Assembly: GCA_963846635.1 (NCBI GenBank)
Contig: CAWJXM010000059.1
Location: forward strand, 308,597-372,596
Reading direction: 5' to 3'
Source: AP-15 sp963846635
Lineage (GTDB): Bacteria > Pseudomonadota > Alphaproteobacteria > ATCC43930 > CGMCC-115725
DNA: 64,000 nucleotides
The notes beneath the pieces are model-generated. The model ran no database searches and was not told the origin of the DNA. It saw nothing but the letters and a program-made list of their open reading frames with translations. The first letter of the stretch is position 1. The number at the start of each line of letters is the position of its first letter. Positions 26,786 to 35,137 of this stretch are shown piece after piece. A program made the position numbers and the translations under genes.

Positions 26786-27282
26786 CGCGTTTCTCCTCTA
26801 CGATGATGACCAGGGACGCCATTACGCCCCTGATTTTCCTTTTCCTCAAGCAATGCCTCCATAGGCACGTTGAGTGCCCGCGCAATTCGGTCGAGCGTTT
26901 CGATGCTGCCGTTCTTTCGCCGTGTCTCGATCTGCGCGATCAGGTCGCGGCGAACTCCCGCTGTGGACGACAAATCCAGCTGCGTCCAGCCGCGGTGTTC
27001 GCGCCAGGCCTTGATTGGATGGGCACCATCAAGCTTGGCTTCGATCACTTCGACCGGGATCGTAACTTCGACAGGTGCGCCGCGTTCGCTCTCGATCCGG
27101 GCGGCGAAAGCGGCGTCCTCGGCACGTACTTCCGCAATCGCTGCGAGGTCCTTGGCATCCTCCGCAAGCTCGTCTGCCCAGTCCGGATCATCGAACATCT
27201 CGGCAATCCGGTCCCAATCGGCGCGCGATAGCACGACTTCGGTGTCGGTGATCGACTTCGGTTTCGGTAGCAGGAAAGGCAT
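26782..27282 (-). CDS. XRE-family antitoxin-like regulator
   Basis: The 166-residue protein has an N-terminal acidic region (VVLSRADWDRIAEMFDDPDW) that probably wraps the toxin. A C-terminal helix-turn-helix runs over about 92-145: AWREHRGWTQLDLSSTAGVR, RDLIAQIETRRKNGSIETLD, RIARALNVPMEALLEE. The gene follows the RelE-like toxin gene by only 2 bp, an order (toxin then antitoxin) common for RelE/HigB-XRE modules. It would neutralise the toxin and repress the pair. The long N-terminal region (about 90 residues) is more than typical HigA antitoxins have. The 3' end overlaps the dioxygenase start. Confidence 0.85.
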   Translation of the reverse strand: MPFLLPKPKSITDTEVVLSRADWDRIAEMFDDPDWADELAEDAKDLAAIAEVRAEDAAFAARIESERGAPVEVTIPVEVIEAKLDGAHPIKAWREHRGWTQLDLSSTAGVRRDLIAQIETRRKNGSIETLDRIARALNVPMEALLEEKENQGRNGVPGHHRRGETR

Positions 27283-27284
27283 TG

Positions 27285-27536
27285 CTACCTTTTGTACACA
27301 TCGCTGCGCGTGCGGATCAGCTCCACCGTCATTATCCTTTCCGCTTCGTCAAGGCTGAACAGGATCCGATAGTCGCCGACGCGAAGCCGCAAGGAACCGC
27401 TGCCGGCGAGCGGCTTGACATCGGCGCCCCGATTTGTCGGGTCGGCGGCCAGCTCTTTGAGACGAGAGAGAATCTGCCGCTGGCGATCGGCTTGGACCTT
27501 GTCGAGTGCTTTCTCTGCACCACGTCTGAAAACCAA
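27285..27536 (-). CDS. RelE/ParE-family toxin
   Basis: 83 residues with a RelE-like fold signature: RRGAEKALDKVQADRQRQIL, then LRVGDYRILFSLDEAERIMT and a terminal LIRTRSDVYKR. Toxins of this family usually cleave mRNA on the ribosome. The first codon is TTG with no good ribosome site. In another frame a stretch beginning MKGRLAPVEIGF precedes it, so the natural N-terminus may have been lost through a one-base shift. The partner antitoxin gene lies 2 bp downstream. Next to it is a decayed purB copy, a site where such modules often settle. Confidence 0.82.
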   Translation of the reverse strand: MVFRRGAEKALDKVQADRQRQILSRLKELAADPTNRGADVKPLAGSGSLRLRVGDYRILFSLDEAERIMTVELIRTRSDVYKR

Positions 27537-27722
27537 TCTCCACAGGAGCGAGCCTTCCTTTCATCTTCGCTTGCACGACTGCCTCATCTGGATAAATCCC
27601 ATGACGCTCCCCGGCTACGCCGCCGCTAAAGCATCTGGGGAGCATGCTTCCCGGAAGCGCAATTCATATACGTCGAGGTTGGCCGGTCGTCAATCGGAAA
27701 GTGACTATCGGTCACACTCAAT

Positions 27723-28155
27723 CGTCACCGAACACCCGGCGGAAGATCGTGTCAACGTGCTTCAGATGATAGGCGGTGTCGAACGAGCCGTCGATTTCCG
27801 CGGGGGATAGATAGCGGGTGATTTCGGAATCGGCTTTGAGGCGGTCGGCGAAGCTGGCGCCGCCCTGCCATGCCGCCATGGCGTGACGCTGAACGGCGGC
27901 ATAGGCGTCCTCGCGGCTTTGCCGGCCCGGGTCAGTGCTGGCAAGACCCGCTGCGAGTTGACGAGCCCGCCTGATGATGCGAGGGTTCTGCGCATGCGCT
28001 CGGCATATACAACGAGCCGGTCGATCAGCCCTTCAGTCGCACCGAGGCAAAATCGAATTCAACCGTCGCATTGAGGGTGGTGACCCGCCCGACCAAGGAA
28101 TGCGAGGTGTCGCGCTCGTGCCAAACCGCCACGTCTTCGAGCATTGACGTGTTTG
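27723..28155 (-). pseudogene. Decayed partial copy of the purB 3' end
   Basis: This 430-bp stretch aligns throughout with the last third of the intact purB gene at about 28577-29012, on the same strand. Shared landmarks include the segment for DAYAAVQRHAMAAW, the SGGLVNSQRVL region and the WHERD...H region near 28130. The copy is clearly diverged, has small indels (for example around 27925 and 27990) and no continuous frame. It has neither the 5' two-thirds nor a start. It is therefore an old partial duplication separated from the working gene by a short secreted-protein gene. Confidence 0.8.
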
Positions 28156-28275
28156 GTGACGCATCCCTAAGGAACCAGGATTGGAATTCGCCGCGACGGT
28201 GACCGTTATTACCGATATCGCACTGGCGTCTGGTCGTAAGCTTGCCAGTGCCGCAGTCAACTGCAGGAGTGGCAA

Positions 28276-28587
28276 ATGACTCTTGGTAAACACTTTGCAC
28301 GGACGGGTCGCGGGTTCGCCATTGGGGCGGCGGTTCTTGCTGCGGTTGGTTTGACCACCATGCCGCAGCCGGCGCATGCTATCGGCCCCGGTGCCGCGGT
28401 GGGGATCGGACTCGGCGCCTTTGCGGTCGGGAGCGCGCTTGGCTCAGCTGCGAACCCGTACTACAATCCTTACTACTATCCTTATGGGTACTATTACCCA
28501 GCGGCCCCGGCCTACTATCCGCCGAGGCCCTATTATCCGCCGCGGAGCTGTTGGAACCCGTATTATCGGCAGTATTACCCCTGCTGA
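28276..28587 (+). CDS. Secreted Tyr/Pro-rich small protein
   Basis: 103 residues. An N-terminal signal peptide (about 1-36) ends TTMPQPAHA-IGPGA. Next is a Gly/Ala-rich hydrophobic stretch (GAAVGIGLGAFAVGSALGSA), then a tail made almost entirely of Tyr, Pro and Asn (NPYYNPYYYPYGYYYPAAPA and similar). The pattern is common in small envelope proteins of rhizobia and relatives. The last 13 bp overlap the 3' end of purB on the opposite strand. The function is unknown, but the protein is clearly exported. Confidence 0.7.
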   Translation: MTLGKHFARTGRGFAIGAAVLAAVGLTTMPQPAHAIGPGAAVGIGLGAFAVGSALGSAANPYYNPYYYPYGYYYPAAPAYYPPRPYYPPRSCWNPYYRQYYPC

Positions 28588-29876
28588 CCGAAAACGCGAC
28601 GAAAGATCGTATCGACGTGTTTGAGGTGATAGGCCGTGTCGAACAGGCCTTCGATGGTCTGGGGAGCGAGATAGCGGCCAACTTCAGGGGCGCGCTTCAG
28701 CAGCTCGGCAAAACGGCCATCACCACGCCAAGCGGCCATGGCATGACGCTGAACGGCGGCATAGGCGTCCTCGCGGCTCATGCCGGCCTGGGTCAGCGCC
28801 AGCAAGACCCGCTGCGAGTTGACGAGCCCGCCTGATAATTCGAGGTTTGCGCGCATGCGCTCGGGATAGACGACCAGCCGATCGATCAGATCGGTCATGC
28901 GCGCCAATGCAAAATCGAGGGCGATCGTCGCGTCCGGAGCGATGACCCGCTCGACCGAGGAGTGTGAGATATCCCGCTCATGCCACAGCGCTACGTCTTC
29001 GAGCGCCGGCGTCACAGTCGATCGGATCAGCCGGGCGAGGCCGGTCAGGTTCTCCGCGAGCACCGGGTTGCGCTTGTGCGGCATCGCCGATGAACCCTTC
29101 TGGCCCGGTGAGAAATATTCCTCGGCCTCGCGCAGCTCGGTACGCTGCAAATGGCGGATCTCGGTCGCGAGCCGCTCGATGCCGGCGGCAATCAGCGCCA
29201 AGGTCATAAAAAACTGCGCGTGCCGGTCACGCGGGATCACCTGGGTCGAGATCGGCTCCGGTTCGAGGCCGAGCATTTTTGCGACATGGGCTTCGACCGC
29301 GGGGTCGATATTGGCGAAGGTGCCGACCGCGCCGGAAATCGCGCAAGTCGCGATTTGCTTGCGCGCAGCGACCAGCCGCTCGCGCCCGCGAGCGAATTCG
29401 GCGTAGTGCCCAGCGAGCTTGAGCCCAAAGGTTGTGGGCTCGGCATGGATGCCATGGCTGCGGCCGATCGTCGGCGTGTATTTGTGCTCGAAGGCGCGAC
29501 GCTTGATTGCGGCAAGTAGCACGTCGAGATCTGCCAGCAGCAGGTCGGCGGCTTCTTTCAGTTGCACCGCAAGGCAAGTATCGAGGACATCGCTTGACGT
29601 CATCCCCTGGTGCAGAAACCGCGCTTCGGGGCCGATATGCTCGGCGAGGTTGGTCAGAAACGCGATCACGTCATGGCGCGTCTCGCGTTCGATTTCGTCG
29701 ATGCGCTCGATCTCGAAGGTGCCGCGCTCCCACACCGCGCGTGCAGCACTTTCGGGGATAACGCCGAGTGCAGCCTGCGCATCGGCGGCATGGGCTTCGA
29801 TCTCGAACCAGATCCGGAAGCGATTCTCGGGCGCCCAGATCCGCGTCATCTCGGGCCGGCTGTAACGAGGGATCAT
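28575..29876 (-). CDS. purB: Adenylosuccinate lyase
   Basis: 433 residues, full length for PurB. It catalyses two fumarate-releasing steps of purine synthesis (SAICAR to AICAR, and adenylosuccinate to AMP). The fumarase-superfamily signature GSSAMPHKRNP lies at 261-271 (with the catalytic Ser near 263) and the catalytic His in GRSHGIHAEPTTFG is at 141. Other conserved segments are FLHQGMTSSDVLDTCLAVQL and RHAQFFMTLALIAAGIERLA. The start at 29876 overlaps the GNAT gene's stop by 4 bp. A partial decayed copy of its 3' end lies 400 bp downstream. Confidence 0.96.
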   Translation of the reverse strand: MIPRYSRPEMTRIWAPENRFRIWFEIEAHAADAQAALGVIPESAARAVWERGTFEIERIDEIERETRHDVIAFLTNLAEHIGPEARFLHQGMTSSDVLDTCLAVQLKEAADLLLADLDVLLAAIKRRAFEHKYTPTIGRSHGIHAEPTTFGLKLAGHYAEFARGRERLVAARKQIATCAISGAVGTFANIDPAVEAHVAKMLGLEPEPISTQVIPRDRHAQFFMTLALIAAGIERLATEIRHLQRTELREAEEYFSPGQKGSSAMPHKRNPVLAENLTGLARLIRSTVTPALEDVALWHERDISHSSVERVIAPDATIALDFALARMTDLIDRLVVYPERMRANLELSGGLVNSQRVLLALTQAGMSREDAYAAVQRHAMAAWRGDGRFAELLKRAPEVGRYLAPQTIEGLFDTAYHLKHVDTIFRRVFGQQG

Positions 29877-30394
29877 GGCGGCCCGATCCGATCAACTGGC
29901 AAGAGCGATTTTGCCATCAGCACCTCATCCCAATAACACCCGTTCGCTTTCAGCGCATTCTTTTCGATCCCGTATTCGACAAAGCCGAGGCTCGTGTAAA
30001 GGCGCCGGGCCGGTTCGTTCCCGGCGACAACGCTCAGCTGGAGAATTTCGACCTCGTTTCGGGCATGCTCGATAATTGCCTCGGCAAGCCGGCGGCCGAT
30101 GCCGGCGTTGCGTGCATCGGGTCGAACATACATGCCGACCAGCACGCCCTTATGCGCCTCCTTTTGTCCCTGCCTGGCAAGGAAGGCGGCGATGCCTCGC
30201 AGCTCTTCGCCACCGAAAGCGCCGAATACTGCCGATCTCTCGAGCCGATCTGCGAACCAGGTCAACGGTTCGGCATTTTCGACAGCAAAGGTGCTGCTGA
30301 AGGCGTCAGGAGCGAGCCTCAGTGCTTCCAACCGTAGTTCGCGATATATGATGGCATCCGCCGACGACAACCGCCGGATCTGCACGTCGTGCAC
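29873..30394 (-). CDS. GNAT-family N-acetyltransferase
   Basis: The 173-residue protein shows the GNAT fold: IRRLSSADAIIYRELRLEAL, then GIAAFLARQGQKEAHKGVLV, the acetyl-CoA loop VRPDARNAGIGRRLAEAIIE (R/Q-x-x-G-x-G/A type), and LSVVAGNEPARRLYTSLGFV near the C-terminus. It probably acetylates a small molecule or protein amino group; the substrate is unknown. It is the upstream gene of a pair with purB (4-bp overlap), so it should be co-transcribed with it. Confidence 0.9.
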   Translation of the reverse strand: MHDVQIRRLSSADAIIYRELRLEALRLAPDAFSSTFAVENAEPLTWFADRLERSAVFGAFGGEELRGIAAFLARQGQKEAHKGVLVGMYVRPDARNAGIGRRLAEAIIEHARNEVEILQLSVVAGNEPARRLYTSLGFVEYGIEKNALKANGCYWDEVLMAKSLLPVDRIGPP

Positions 30395-30499
30395 CGCATT
30401 TCACTCCACAGCGACATTGGCCCAAAGCAAATATGGGGCTAGCGAGTGCCATGCCTTCGGGCGAACAATCCTCGCTTCTACGGCATGCTCGACCGCCCG

Positions 30500-32437
30500 C
30501 TAGGCCGCGGGGCGCAGCACCGCGGCATGGGCCGGCGTGTCGATCCACATGCGGAACCACGACTCGAGCATCAACAGCGCCCACAGCCGGTTTTGATGAT
30601 TGAAGCGATAGGCGCAGTGCTCGTCGAGCAGCTGGCGCACGTAATTCGGTCGAAACAGCCCGCGCTGCCGCGCGCTCTGTGACAGCAGGGTGTCATAGGC
30701 CATCTCTTTGAGTTCTTGTCGAAACCAGCGGTCGATCGGGCAGCCGAAACCGCGCTTTGGCCGGTACAATACGGCGCGGGGCAGGTAAGGCTCCATCGCC
30801 GATTTGAACAGCGCTTTTAGTGCCCCGCGTTTCATTTTGACCGTGTCCGGCAATGCCGCAGCCCATTCCAACATCTCATGGTCAAGCAAAGGCGAGCGTG
30901 CTTCGAGACCATGGGCCATGCCAGCGACATCGATCTTCACCATCAGATCGTCGGGTAAGTAGGTATGGATGTCGGCCCGATTGGCACTAGCGACTAAGCT
31001 GATATTGGGGGTGAAATAGGAGGTCAATAGCGATGCGGCCGACTGCTCAGCAAAGCTGCACATTGCTTCCCCGTAGCCTTCGGTCTTGTCACTATCGCTA
31101 AAGAATGCGAGTGACGGAAGGTAACGCTGCGCCGGAGAGGAACCTGGCGCTCTCAGAATGTCGCCGATCTGGCGCAGCTTGAAGCGCCGCTGCAATGCCG
31201 CTGGCGCACTCTGAACGAGCCGCCCAATACCAGCACGAACAGATTGCGGCATACCGTCGAGCCGCGCCAGCCAGTGCATGGCTTTGTAGCGGCCGTAACC
31301 AAGAAAACACTCGTCGCCGCCATCCCCGGTCAGCGCTACGGTGACCTCACGGCGGGCCATTTCGGACACATACCAGGTCGGGACCGCCGACGGGTCGGCA
31401 AACGGCTCGCCGTAATGCCAAACGAGGCGCGGCAATACCGCAACGGCATCGGGCTCGACCACGAGTTCTCGATGGTCCGTGCCGTAATGCCGTGCAACCA
31501 TGCGAGCATAACGCGTTTCGTCATAGCGTTTGTCGGTGAACCCGATCGAAAAGGTCTTGGGTGGCCCGCCGCCAAGGCGCGCCATCATCGCGACAACGGC
31601 AGATGAATCGACGCCGCCGGACAAGAACGCGCCAAGCGGCACATCGGAAACAAGGCGCAGACGGACCACCTCCTCGAGCCGCTCGATCAGTTCGCGGCGC
31701 AGCTCAATCGGTTTGCGCCGCAGGCTGCTCGCCTCAGGGTAGGGCAGCTCCCAATAACGGACGAGTTCGGGCTCCTCGAGGCTCCCGTCTTCACGCATTG
31801 AGACAGTCATATAGTGGGCTGCCGGTAGTTTATTGATGCCGGCAAAAGCGGTCAGTGGCGCCGGCACGTATTGCAGTGTCAGAAACCGATCGATCGCATC
31901 GAGATCCGGTTCGCGCGGCAGCTCGGGCCAGGCATGGAGGGCTTTGATCTCGGAGCCGAAGATCAGCGCCATCCGTGACTGCGCCCAATAAAGCGGCTTC
32001 TTGCCCAACCGGTCGCGCGCCAAGACCATCCGGCGGGTGCGGCGATCCCATATCGCCAATGCGAACATACCGCGCAGCCGACAAAAAATGCGAGGTCCCC
32101 AGGCGTGCCAGCCATTAACGATAACTTCAGTATCGCTGCGGCTGCGAAACCGATAGCCAAGGCCCACGAGATCTCGCCGGATTTCAGCGAAATTGTAGAT
32201 TTCGCCATTATAGCTGATCCACACGCTGCCATCGTTGCTCGCCATCGGCTGATGCCCGGCCGATGAAACATCGATGATTGCCAGGCGCGCATGGGCGAGG
32301 CCCGCCCAGCCATCGGTCCACACGCCCTCATCATCGGGACCGCGATGGCGCAGTGGCGTGATCATTTCCCACAGCCTGCCATCGAGCTCGGCTGCCGGCA
32401 TCGGCACGCTGCTCAAAAAACCGGCAATTCCGCACAT
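30500..32437 (-). CDS. asnB: Asparagine synthetase (glutamine-hydrolysing)
   Basis: 645 residues. It makes asparagine from aspartate, ATP and glutamine. The N-terminal glutaminase domain starts MCGIAGFLSSV with nucleophile Cys2, followed by PLRHRGPDDEGVWTDG and SYNGEIYNFAEIRRDLVGLG. The synthetase domain has the ATP-pyrophosphatase P-loop GAFLSGGVDSSAVVAMMARL and later ALTGDGGDECFLGYGRY. The length and domain order match the AsnB class often found in polysaccharide gene sets (wbpS/XrtA-type amidotransferases), so the physiological substrate could be a sugar carboxylate instead of aspartate. It is transcribed alone. Confidence 0.92.
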   Translation of the reverse strand: MCGIAGFLSSVPMPAAELDGRLWEMITPLRHRGPDDEGVWTDGWAGLAHARLAIIDVSSAGHQPMASNDGSVWISYNGEIYNFAEIRRDLVGLGYRFRSRSDTEVIVNGWHAWGPRIFCRLRGMFALAIWDRRTRRMVLARDRLGKKPLYWAQSRMALIFGSEIKALHAWPELPREPDLDAIDRFLTLQYVPAPLTAFAGINKLPAAHYMTVSMREDGSLEEPELVRYWELPYPEASSLRRKPIELRRELIERLEEVVRLRLVSDVPLGAFLSGGVDSSAVVAMMARLGGGPPKTFSIGFTDKRYDETRYARMVARHYGTDHRELVVEPDAVAVLPRLVWHYGEPFADPSAVPTWYVSEMARREVTVALTGDGGDECFLGYGRYKAMHWLARLDGMPQSVRAGIGRLVQSAPAALQRRFKLRQIGDILRAPGSSPAQRYLPSLAFFSDSDKTEGYGEAMCSFAEQSAASLLTSYFTPNISLVASANRADIHTYLPDDLMVKIDVAGMAHGLEARSPLLDHEMLEWAAALPDTVKMKRGALKALFKSAMEPYLPRAVLYRPKRGFGCPIDRWFRQELKEMAYDTLLSQSARQRGLFRPNYVRQLLDEHCAYRFNHQNRLWALLMLESWFRMWIDTPAHAAVLRPAA

Positions 32438-32680
32438 CTGGCATCCCTTGCGATGACCTGCCGCACTCTATCCCGAATTCGTTCCGGATACGGAATCCCA
32501 AGCCGCCTTCCTATAGCACGAGAGTTTCGGGACAGATCGCCGGCCGACGCCGAATTGAATTAAGGTGTTTCCGAAGACGGGTGAGGCGACGCTCAGCAAA
32601 GCGGGCCGGGCTCACCGTCCAGATATTTCTAATCAGTATCAGAGTCAGAGGCAGTAACCGGCTAGCCGATCATTCGGAAA

Positions 32681-32728
32681 TGGTGGGTGTGACTGGGATT
32701 GAACCAGTGACCCTCCGGTGTTAACGTA
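32681..32728 (-). other. tRNA-Val-like 3' fragment (possible attachment site)
   Basis: Read on the minus strand, the segment contains a full T-arm (ACTGG-TTCAATC-CCAGT), the acceptor 3' strand CACACCC, a discriminator A and a genomic CCA end. This agrees with alphaproteobacterial tRNA-Val (acceptor GGGTGTG/CACACCC). The anticodon-stem 3' side is present, but no matching 5' acceptor strand lies at the right distance upstream, and the D-arm sequence is unrecognisable. Such 3' fragments are typical remnants of site-specific integration at a tRNA gene. Confidence 0.55.
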
Positions 32729-32935
32729 CAACCCCCTATTTCCTCAGCTTCCAGGGTTTCCATGTTTCTATTGCACTAAAACCCGCTGAACGTAAGCAGC
32801 ACATGTGGTCGGTTTTCGCGGGTTTGCGCTTCATGCCGGAGCGCTCGCGCGCAGGTGGCATTCTTTAGGGAGGGTACGGCCGCGTTCAAATCGAGGTGCT
32901 TGGTGCTTCGGAGCTACCCTCAATCAGCGTTCCGA

Positions 32936-33133
32936 TCAGCTGCAACAAGCGCGATGTTCGGGATTTCTCGGCCCTCTGCTGAGGAACGCGCCGATGTCGA
33001 TATGCGATGGCTGGCCGCCTGATGAGCGATTTGGCTCGTGCCGGATGAACACGTCTCCGGTGCTGGGATCGCGGCCCAGATACCAGCGGTCCCCGTTCGA
33101 GCTACTATAAAGCTCCCTTGTCTCGATCGCCAT
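32936..33133 (-). CDS. Small conserved hypothetical protein, C-terminus frameshifted
   Basis: 65 codons from an ATG with a good ribosome site (AAGGAGTAGCCG). The product, starting MAIETRELYSSSNGDRWYLG and continuing with RDPSTGDVFIRHEPNRSSGG, then SHIDIGAFLS, looks like a conserved small protein of rhizobia and relatives. The normal ending of such proteins (LLQLIGTLIEG) is present, but in a different frame just beyond the current stop. Loss of one base near 32960 thus replaced about 20 residues by RACCS. No function is known. Confidence 0.6.
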   Translation of the reverse strand: MAIETRELYSSSNGDRWYLGRDPSTGDVFIRHEPNRSSGGQPSHIDIGAFLSRGPRNPEHRACCS

Positions 33134-33631
33134 CGGCTACTCCTTGGTTCGACACATGAGAGTATGGGGAGGATCACGGAGATAGGTGAGCCGAGACACA
33201 AGCTCAGGCTTTCAGCCGAAAGGCGGTTCGCTTGCCAGTGCATAAGCCGATGCCGGCCCAAACTGCATGCAGTTAATCAGTCGATGAGTGACTATTTGGG
33301 CAGTCTTCATAAACGCGTGTAAGTCATTGGCTCGTCTATTCCACGTCTTTGACAGTGTCAAATGCTAATCTTGGATCGACTCGGTTAAGATCCACCAGAT
33401 TGGTGGATAAGCCTGTGGATAAGCCCGCTCAGGGAAAGCTAAGCGCCCGTACAATCGACGCCCTTACAGGGTTGATTAAAAAATAGGCAGCCGTCTCAAG
33501 CGATTGATTATCAATAATTTATTGAAGCGTTGCCAGTTTCGGGAGTTGAGTTAGCGAAACGTTCACAGAAGCGTCACAAAGAAGTGTATGGAATATTGAT
33601 CAATTGGCGATGCTGAGCAAGCGGATTTTAG
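33134..33631. other. Intergenic region with origin-like signals, no gene
   Basis: No convincing reading frame exists here. The DNA becomes AT-richer than its surroundings (for example TTGATTAAAAAATAGGC near 33473). It contains the DnaA-box-like and IHF-like sites described in the next entry. The region follows a tRNA fragment and precedes several gene remnants. Confidence 0.45.
33391..33521. promoter_or_regulatory. DnaA-box pair, palindrome and IHF-like site
   Basis: A perfect DnaA box, TGTGGATAA (33414-33422, reverse of TTATCCACA), lies 12 bp from a second box with one mismatch, GGTGGATAA (33402-33410). The latter overlaps the perfect inverted repeat TCCACCA-GAT-TGGTGGA (33391-33407). About 90 bp on, TATCAATAATTTA (33509-33521) fits the IHF consensus WATCAANNNNTTR exactly, within an AT-rich patch. 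Together they resemble the architecture of a small replication origin or a DnaA/IHF-regulated promoter. Confidence 0.4.
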
Positions 33632-33853
33632 CTATCCGGGCAATCTGCCGGTCTGACCTCTGGGTTCGGGCCAGATGACTGGACGCGATTCGTCGTCCTG
33701 CGTTGTTCCGCCGCATGTTGCACGGAGAGCTTCGGCCCAGCCGTACTCGATCGGCTCACTGATCAAGTACTGGAGATACAGGCTGCTCTGATAAGTGCGG
33801 AAGAGCTCCAGTAGCTGCACGAACGTTTCCTCGGTGGGTTGGGCAATCTTCAT
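33632..33853 (-). CDS. Small hypothetical protein
   Basis: 73 codons from MKIAQPTEETFVQLLELFRT. The first 40 residues look like a compact helical segment with LYLQYLISEPIEYGWAEALR, suggestive of a real protein. The C-terminal 25 residues are Pro/Arg-rich and disordered-looking. The ribosome site is weak and a longer frame continues upstream to 34273 without similarity. I do not recognise a family. It is adjacent to other small or broken genes. Confidence 0.35.
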   Translation of the reverse strand: MKIAQPTEETFVQLLELFRTYQSSLYLQYLISEPIEYGWAEALRATCGGTTQDDESRPVIWPEPRGQTGRLPG

Positions 33854-33970
33854 CGAAGATGCAGCGATCAGATCACGCGCGGCAAATCGGCACAATGTTT
33901 CCGAGCATGTGAACAGCCTCACACTCGAATTGGTACATTTCGTGCTAGGGTATCTGTGGAGGTAAAGGGC

Positions 33971-34156
33971 ATGAAGAATGCAGATTTCTACCAGGGCACG
34001 GCGGACGCGATCGGTGTTCCGCTCTACCTCTATCCCGACGGCTCGGTCACGAATTTTCGCAAGACCGACATTGAGCCGGCTGCAACCATTGAGCCTCACG
34101 AGCGCTGGAGGCCGCCGGACGATCATGGCCTCGGCGAGCAGGTGAGGCAGCATTAG
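33971..34156 (+). CDS. Small hypothetical protein
   Basis: 61 codons, ATG with a strong ribosome site (GGAGGTAAAGGGC). The product starts MKNADFYQGTADAIGVPLYL and continues with YPDGSVTNFRKTDIEPAA. The composition is ordinary and soluble, without signal peptide or membrane span. The DGSVTNFR segment looks like a beta-hairpin. Its 3' end lies opposite the aberrant tail of the pentapeptide-repeat gene. I recognise no family, but the ribosome site makes expression plausible. Confidence 0.45.
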   Translation: MKNADFYQGTADAIGVPLYLYPDGSVTNFRKTDIEPAATIEPHERWRPPDDHGLGEQVRQH

Positions 34157-34676
34157 GCCGGTGGCGATCAGTTGTGATCGGCGACAAACGCCGAGATCGA
34201 GCACAAGGTGGCGGCGATTGTCGGCCAGCGGGTCTGGTTCGGCAGAATTTGGTAGAGTTAACGCTTCGATCACCTGCGCCGCTCAGCACCGCCTTGCCGA
34301 AATTTGCATGATCGCCGGTTGCCTTGGTCAGGTTCGCGAGACTGAGCGTGGCGTGGCCCAAATTTGCCCGGTTGAGGACCGCCTCTGAAAGATTTGCGCG
34401 GCTCAGATTGGCGCCCGTTAGGATCGAGTTGCTCAAATTCGCCCGGCTGAGGTTCGCTCCGCTCAGGTCCGCCTCGGAAAGCTCGCTGCCGTCGAGAAGC
34501 GCACCGCTGAGGTTTGCCCGGCTGAGATCGGCGCCGGCGAGGAACGTGCCGCCGAGATTGGCCGCCGCCAGATTGAGCCCGGCGAGATCGAGGCGAAGCG
34601 AAGAGTTTCCGTTGCGCCACGCATTCCACCGCTCGGCACCCTGGCGCAGGACCGCGAGATGCTCCGCATTCCCCAT
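34047..34676 (-). CDS. Pentapeptide-repeat protein with a foreign tail
   Basis: From the ATG at 34676 (AAGGGAGCGGTG before it) the product begins MGNAEHLAVLRQGAERWNAW, the usual opening of these soil-bacterial proteins. About 18 pentapeptide repeats of the A(D/N)LSx type follow up to roughly residue 125 (for example ADLSRANLSGALLDGSELSE), forming a right-handed beta-helix. After FGKAVLSGAGDRS the sequence becomes Arg/Pro-rich with no repeats. Family members normally continue with more repeats or a second domain, so the gene is probably truncated or frameshifted near 34290. Partners of such proteins are largely unknown. Confidence 0.6.
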   Translation of the reverse strand: MGNAEHLAVLRQGAERWNAWRNGNSSLRLDLAGLNLAAANLGGTFLAGADLSRANLSGALLDGSELSEADLSGANLSRANLSNSILTGANLSRANLSEAVLNRANLGHATLSLANLTKATGDHANFGKAVLSGAGDRSVNSTKFCRTRPAGRQSPPPCARSRRLSPITTDRHRPNAASPARRGHDRPAASSAREAQWLQPAQCRSCENS

Positions 34677-34890
34677 CACCGCTCCCTTTTCCGCAATTTC
34701 GCATGGCATGGTCGATCATCGCTCGTCGGGATCGCGGTCGAGAAGCCTGCCGCCGGCCGCGTGCGCGGTGGGGGCAAAGCGCCGGTATTGCCTCGCTCCG
34801 CGCGCACATCGGTCACTCGCCGACACGCCCGCACCGGGCGATAGGTTGCGGCAAGCGCCATGCCCAAAGTTCCACCGGCTCGATCGTTAA

Positions 34891-35053
34891 CATCTGGCGA
34901 ACTCTTCGGCCATCGGATCGAACCCCGTGGCCGATCTCGCCACGCGCTATGGCTTCTGGCAACTCGGGCGCTTTGCCGTCAAATATCGTTCGGCTGTTTG
35001 GTGAGCTTTCTTCCGCCACACGATACAAGCAGCGATACAAGCAGCCCGATTAG
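34891..35053 (+). pseudogene. C-terminal remnant of an AraC-family regulator
   Basis: The frame from 34891 reads ...AIGSNPVADLATRYGFWQLG, then RFAVKYRS, which is the second helix-turn-helix of an AraC-type regulator (VTDVATRYGFWELGRFAVEYR-type). It stops at VW, but a one-base shift restores RLFGELSSATRY, the family's normal ending. Only about 50 residues remain of a 300-residue protein. The tail includes a perfect 12-bp tandem duplication, GATACAAGCAGC twice, at 35022-35045. It is a decayed fragment. Confidence 0.65.
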
Positions 35054-35137
35054 CCGGCTTTCATTTGCCAAAAATGCATAGCCCTCCGTTTAATCCTCCG
35101 GCCACAATCACCTCTGACTTCGGCGTATGGAGAGCGA

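Noticed and set aside
34270..34809. Alternative minus-strand frame over the pentapeptide-repeat gene
   Set aside because: It is a frame shadow: the repeats with A(D/N)LS periodicity lie only in the 34047-34676 frame.
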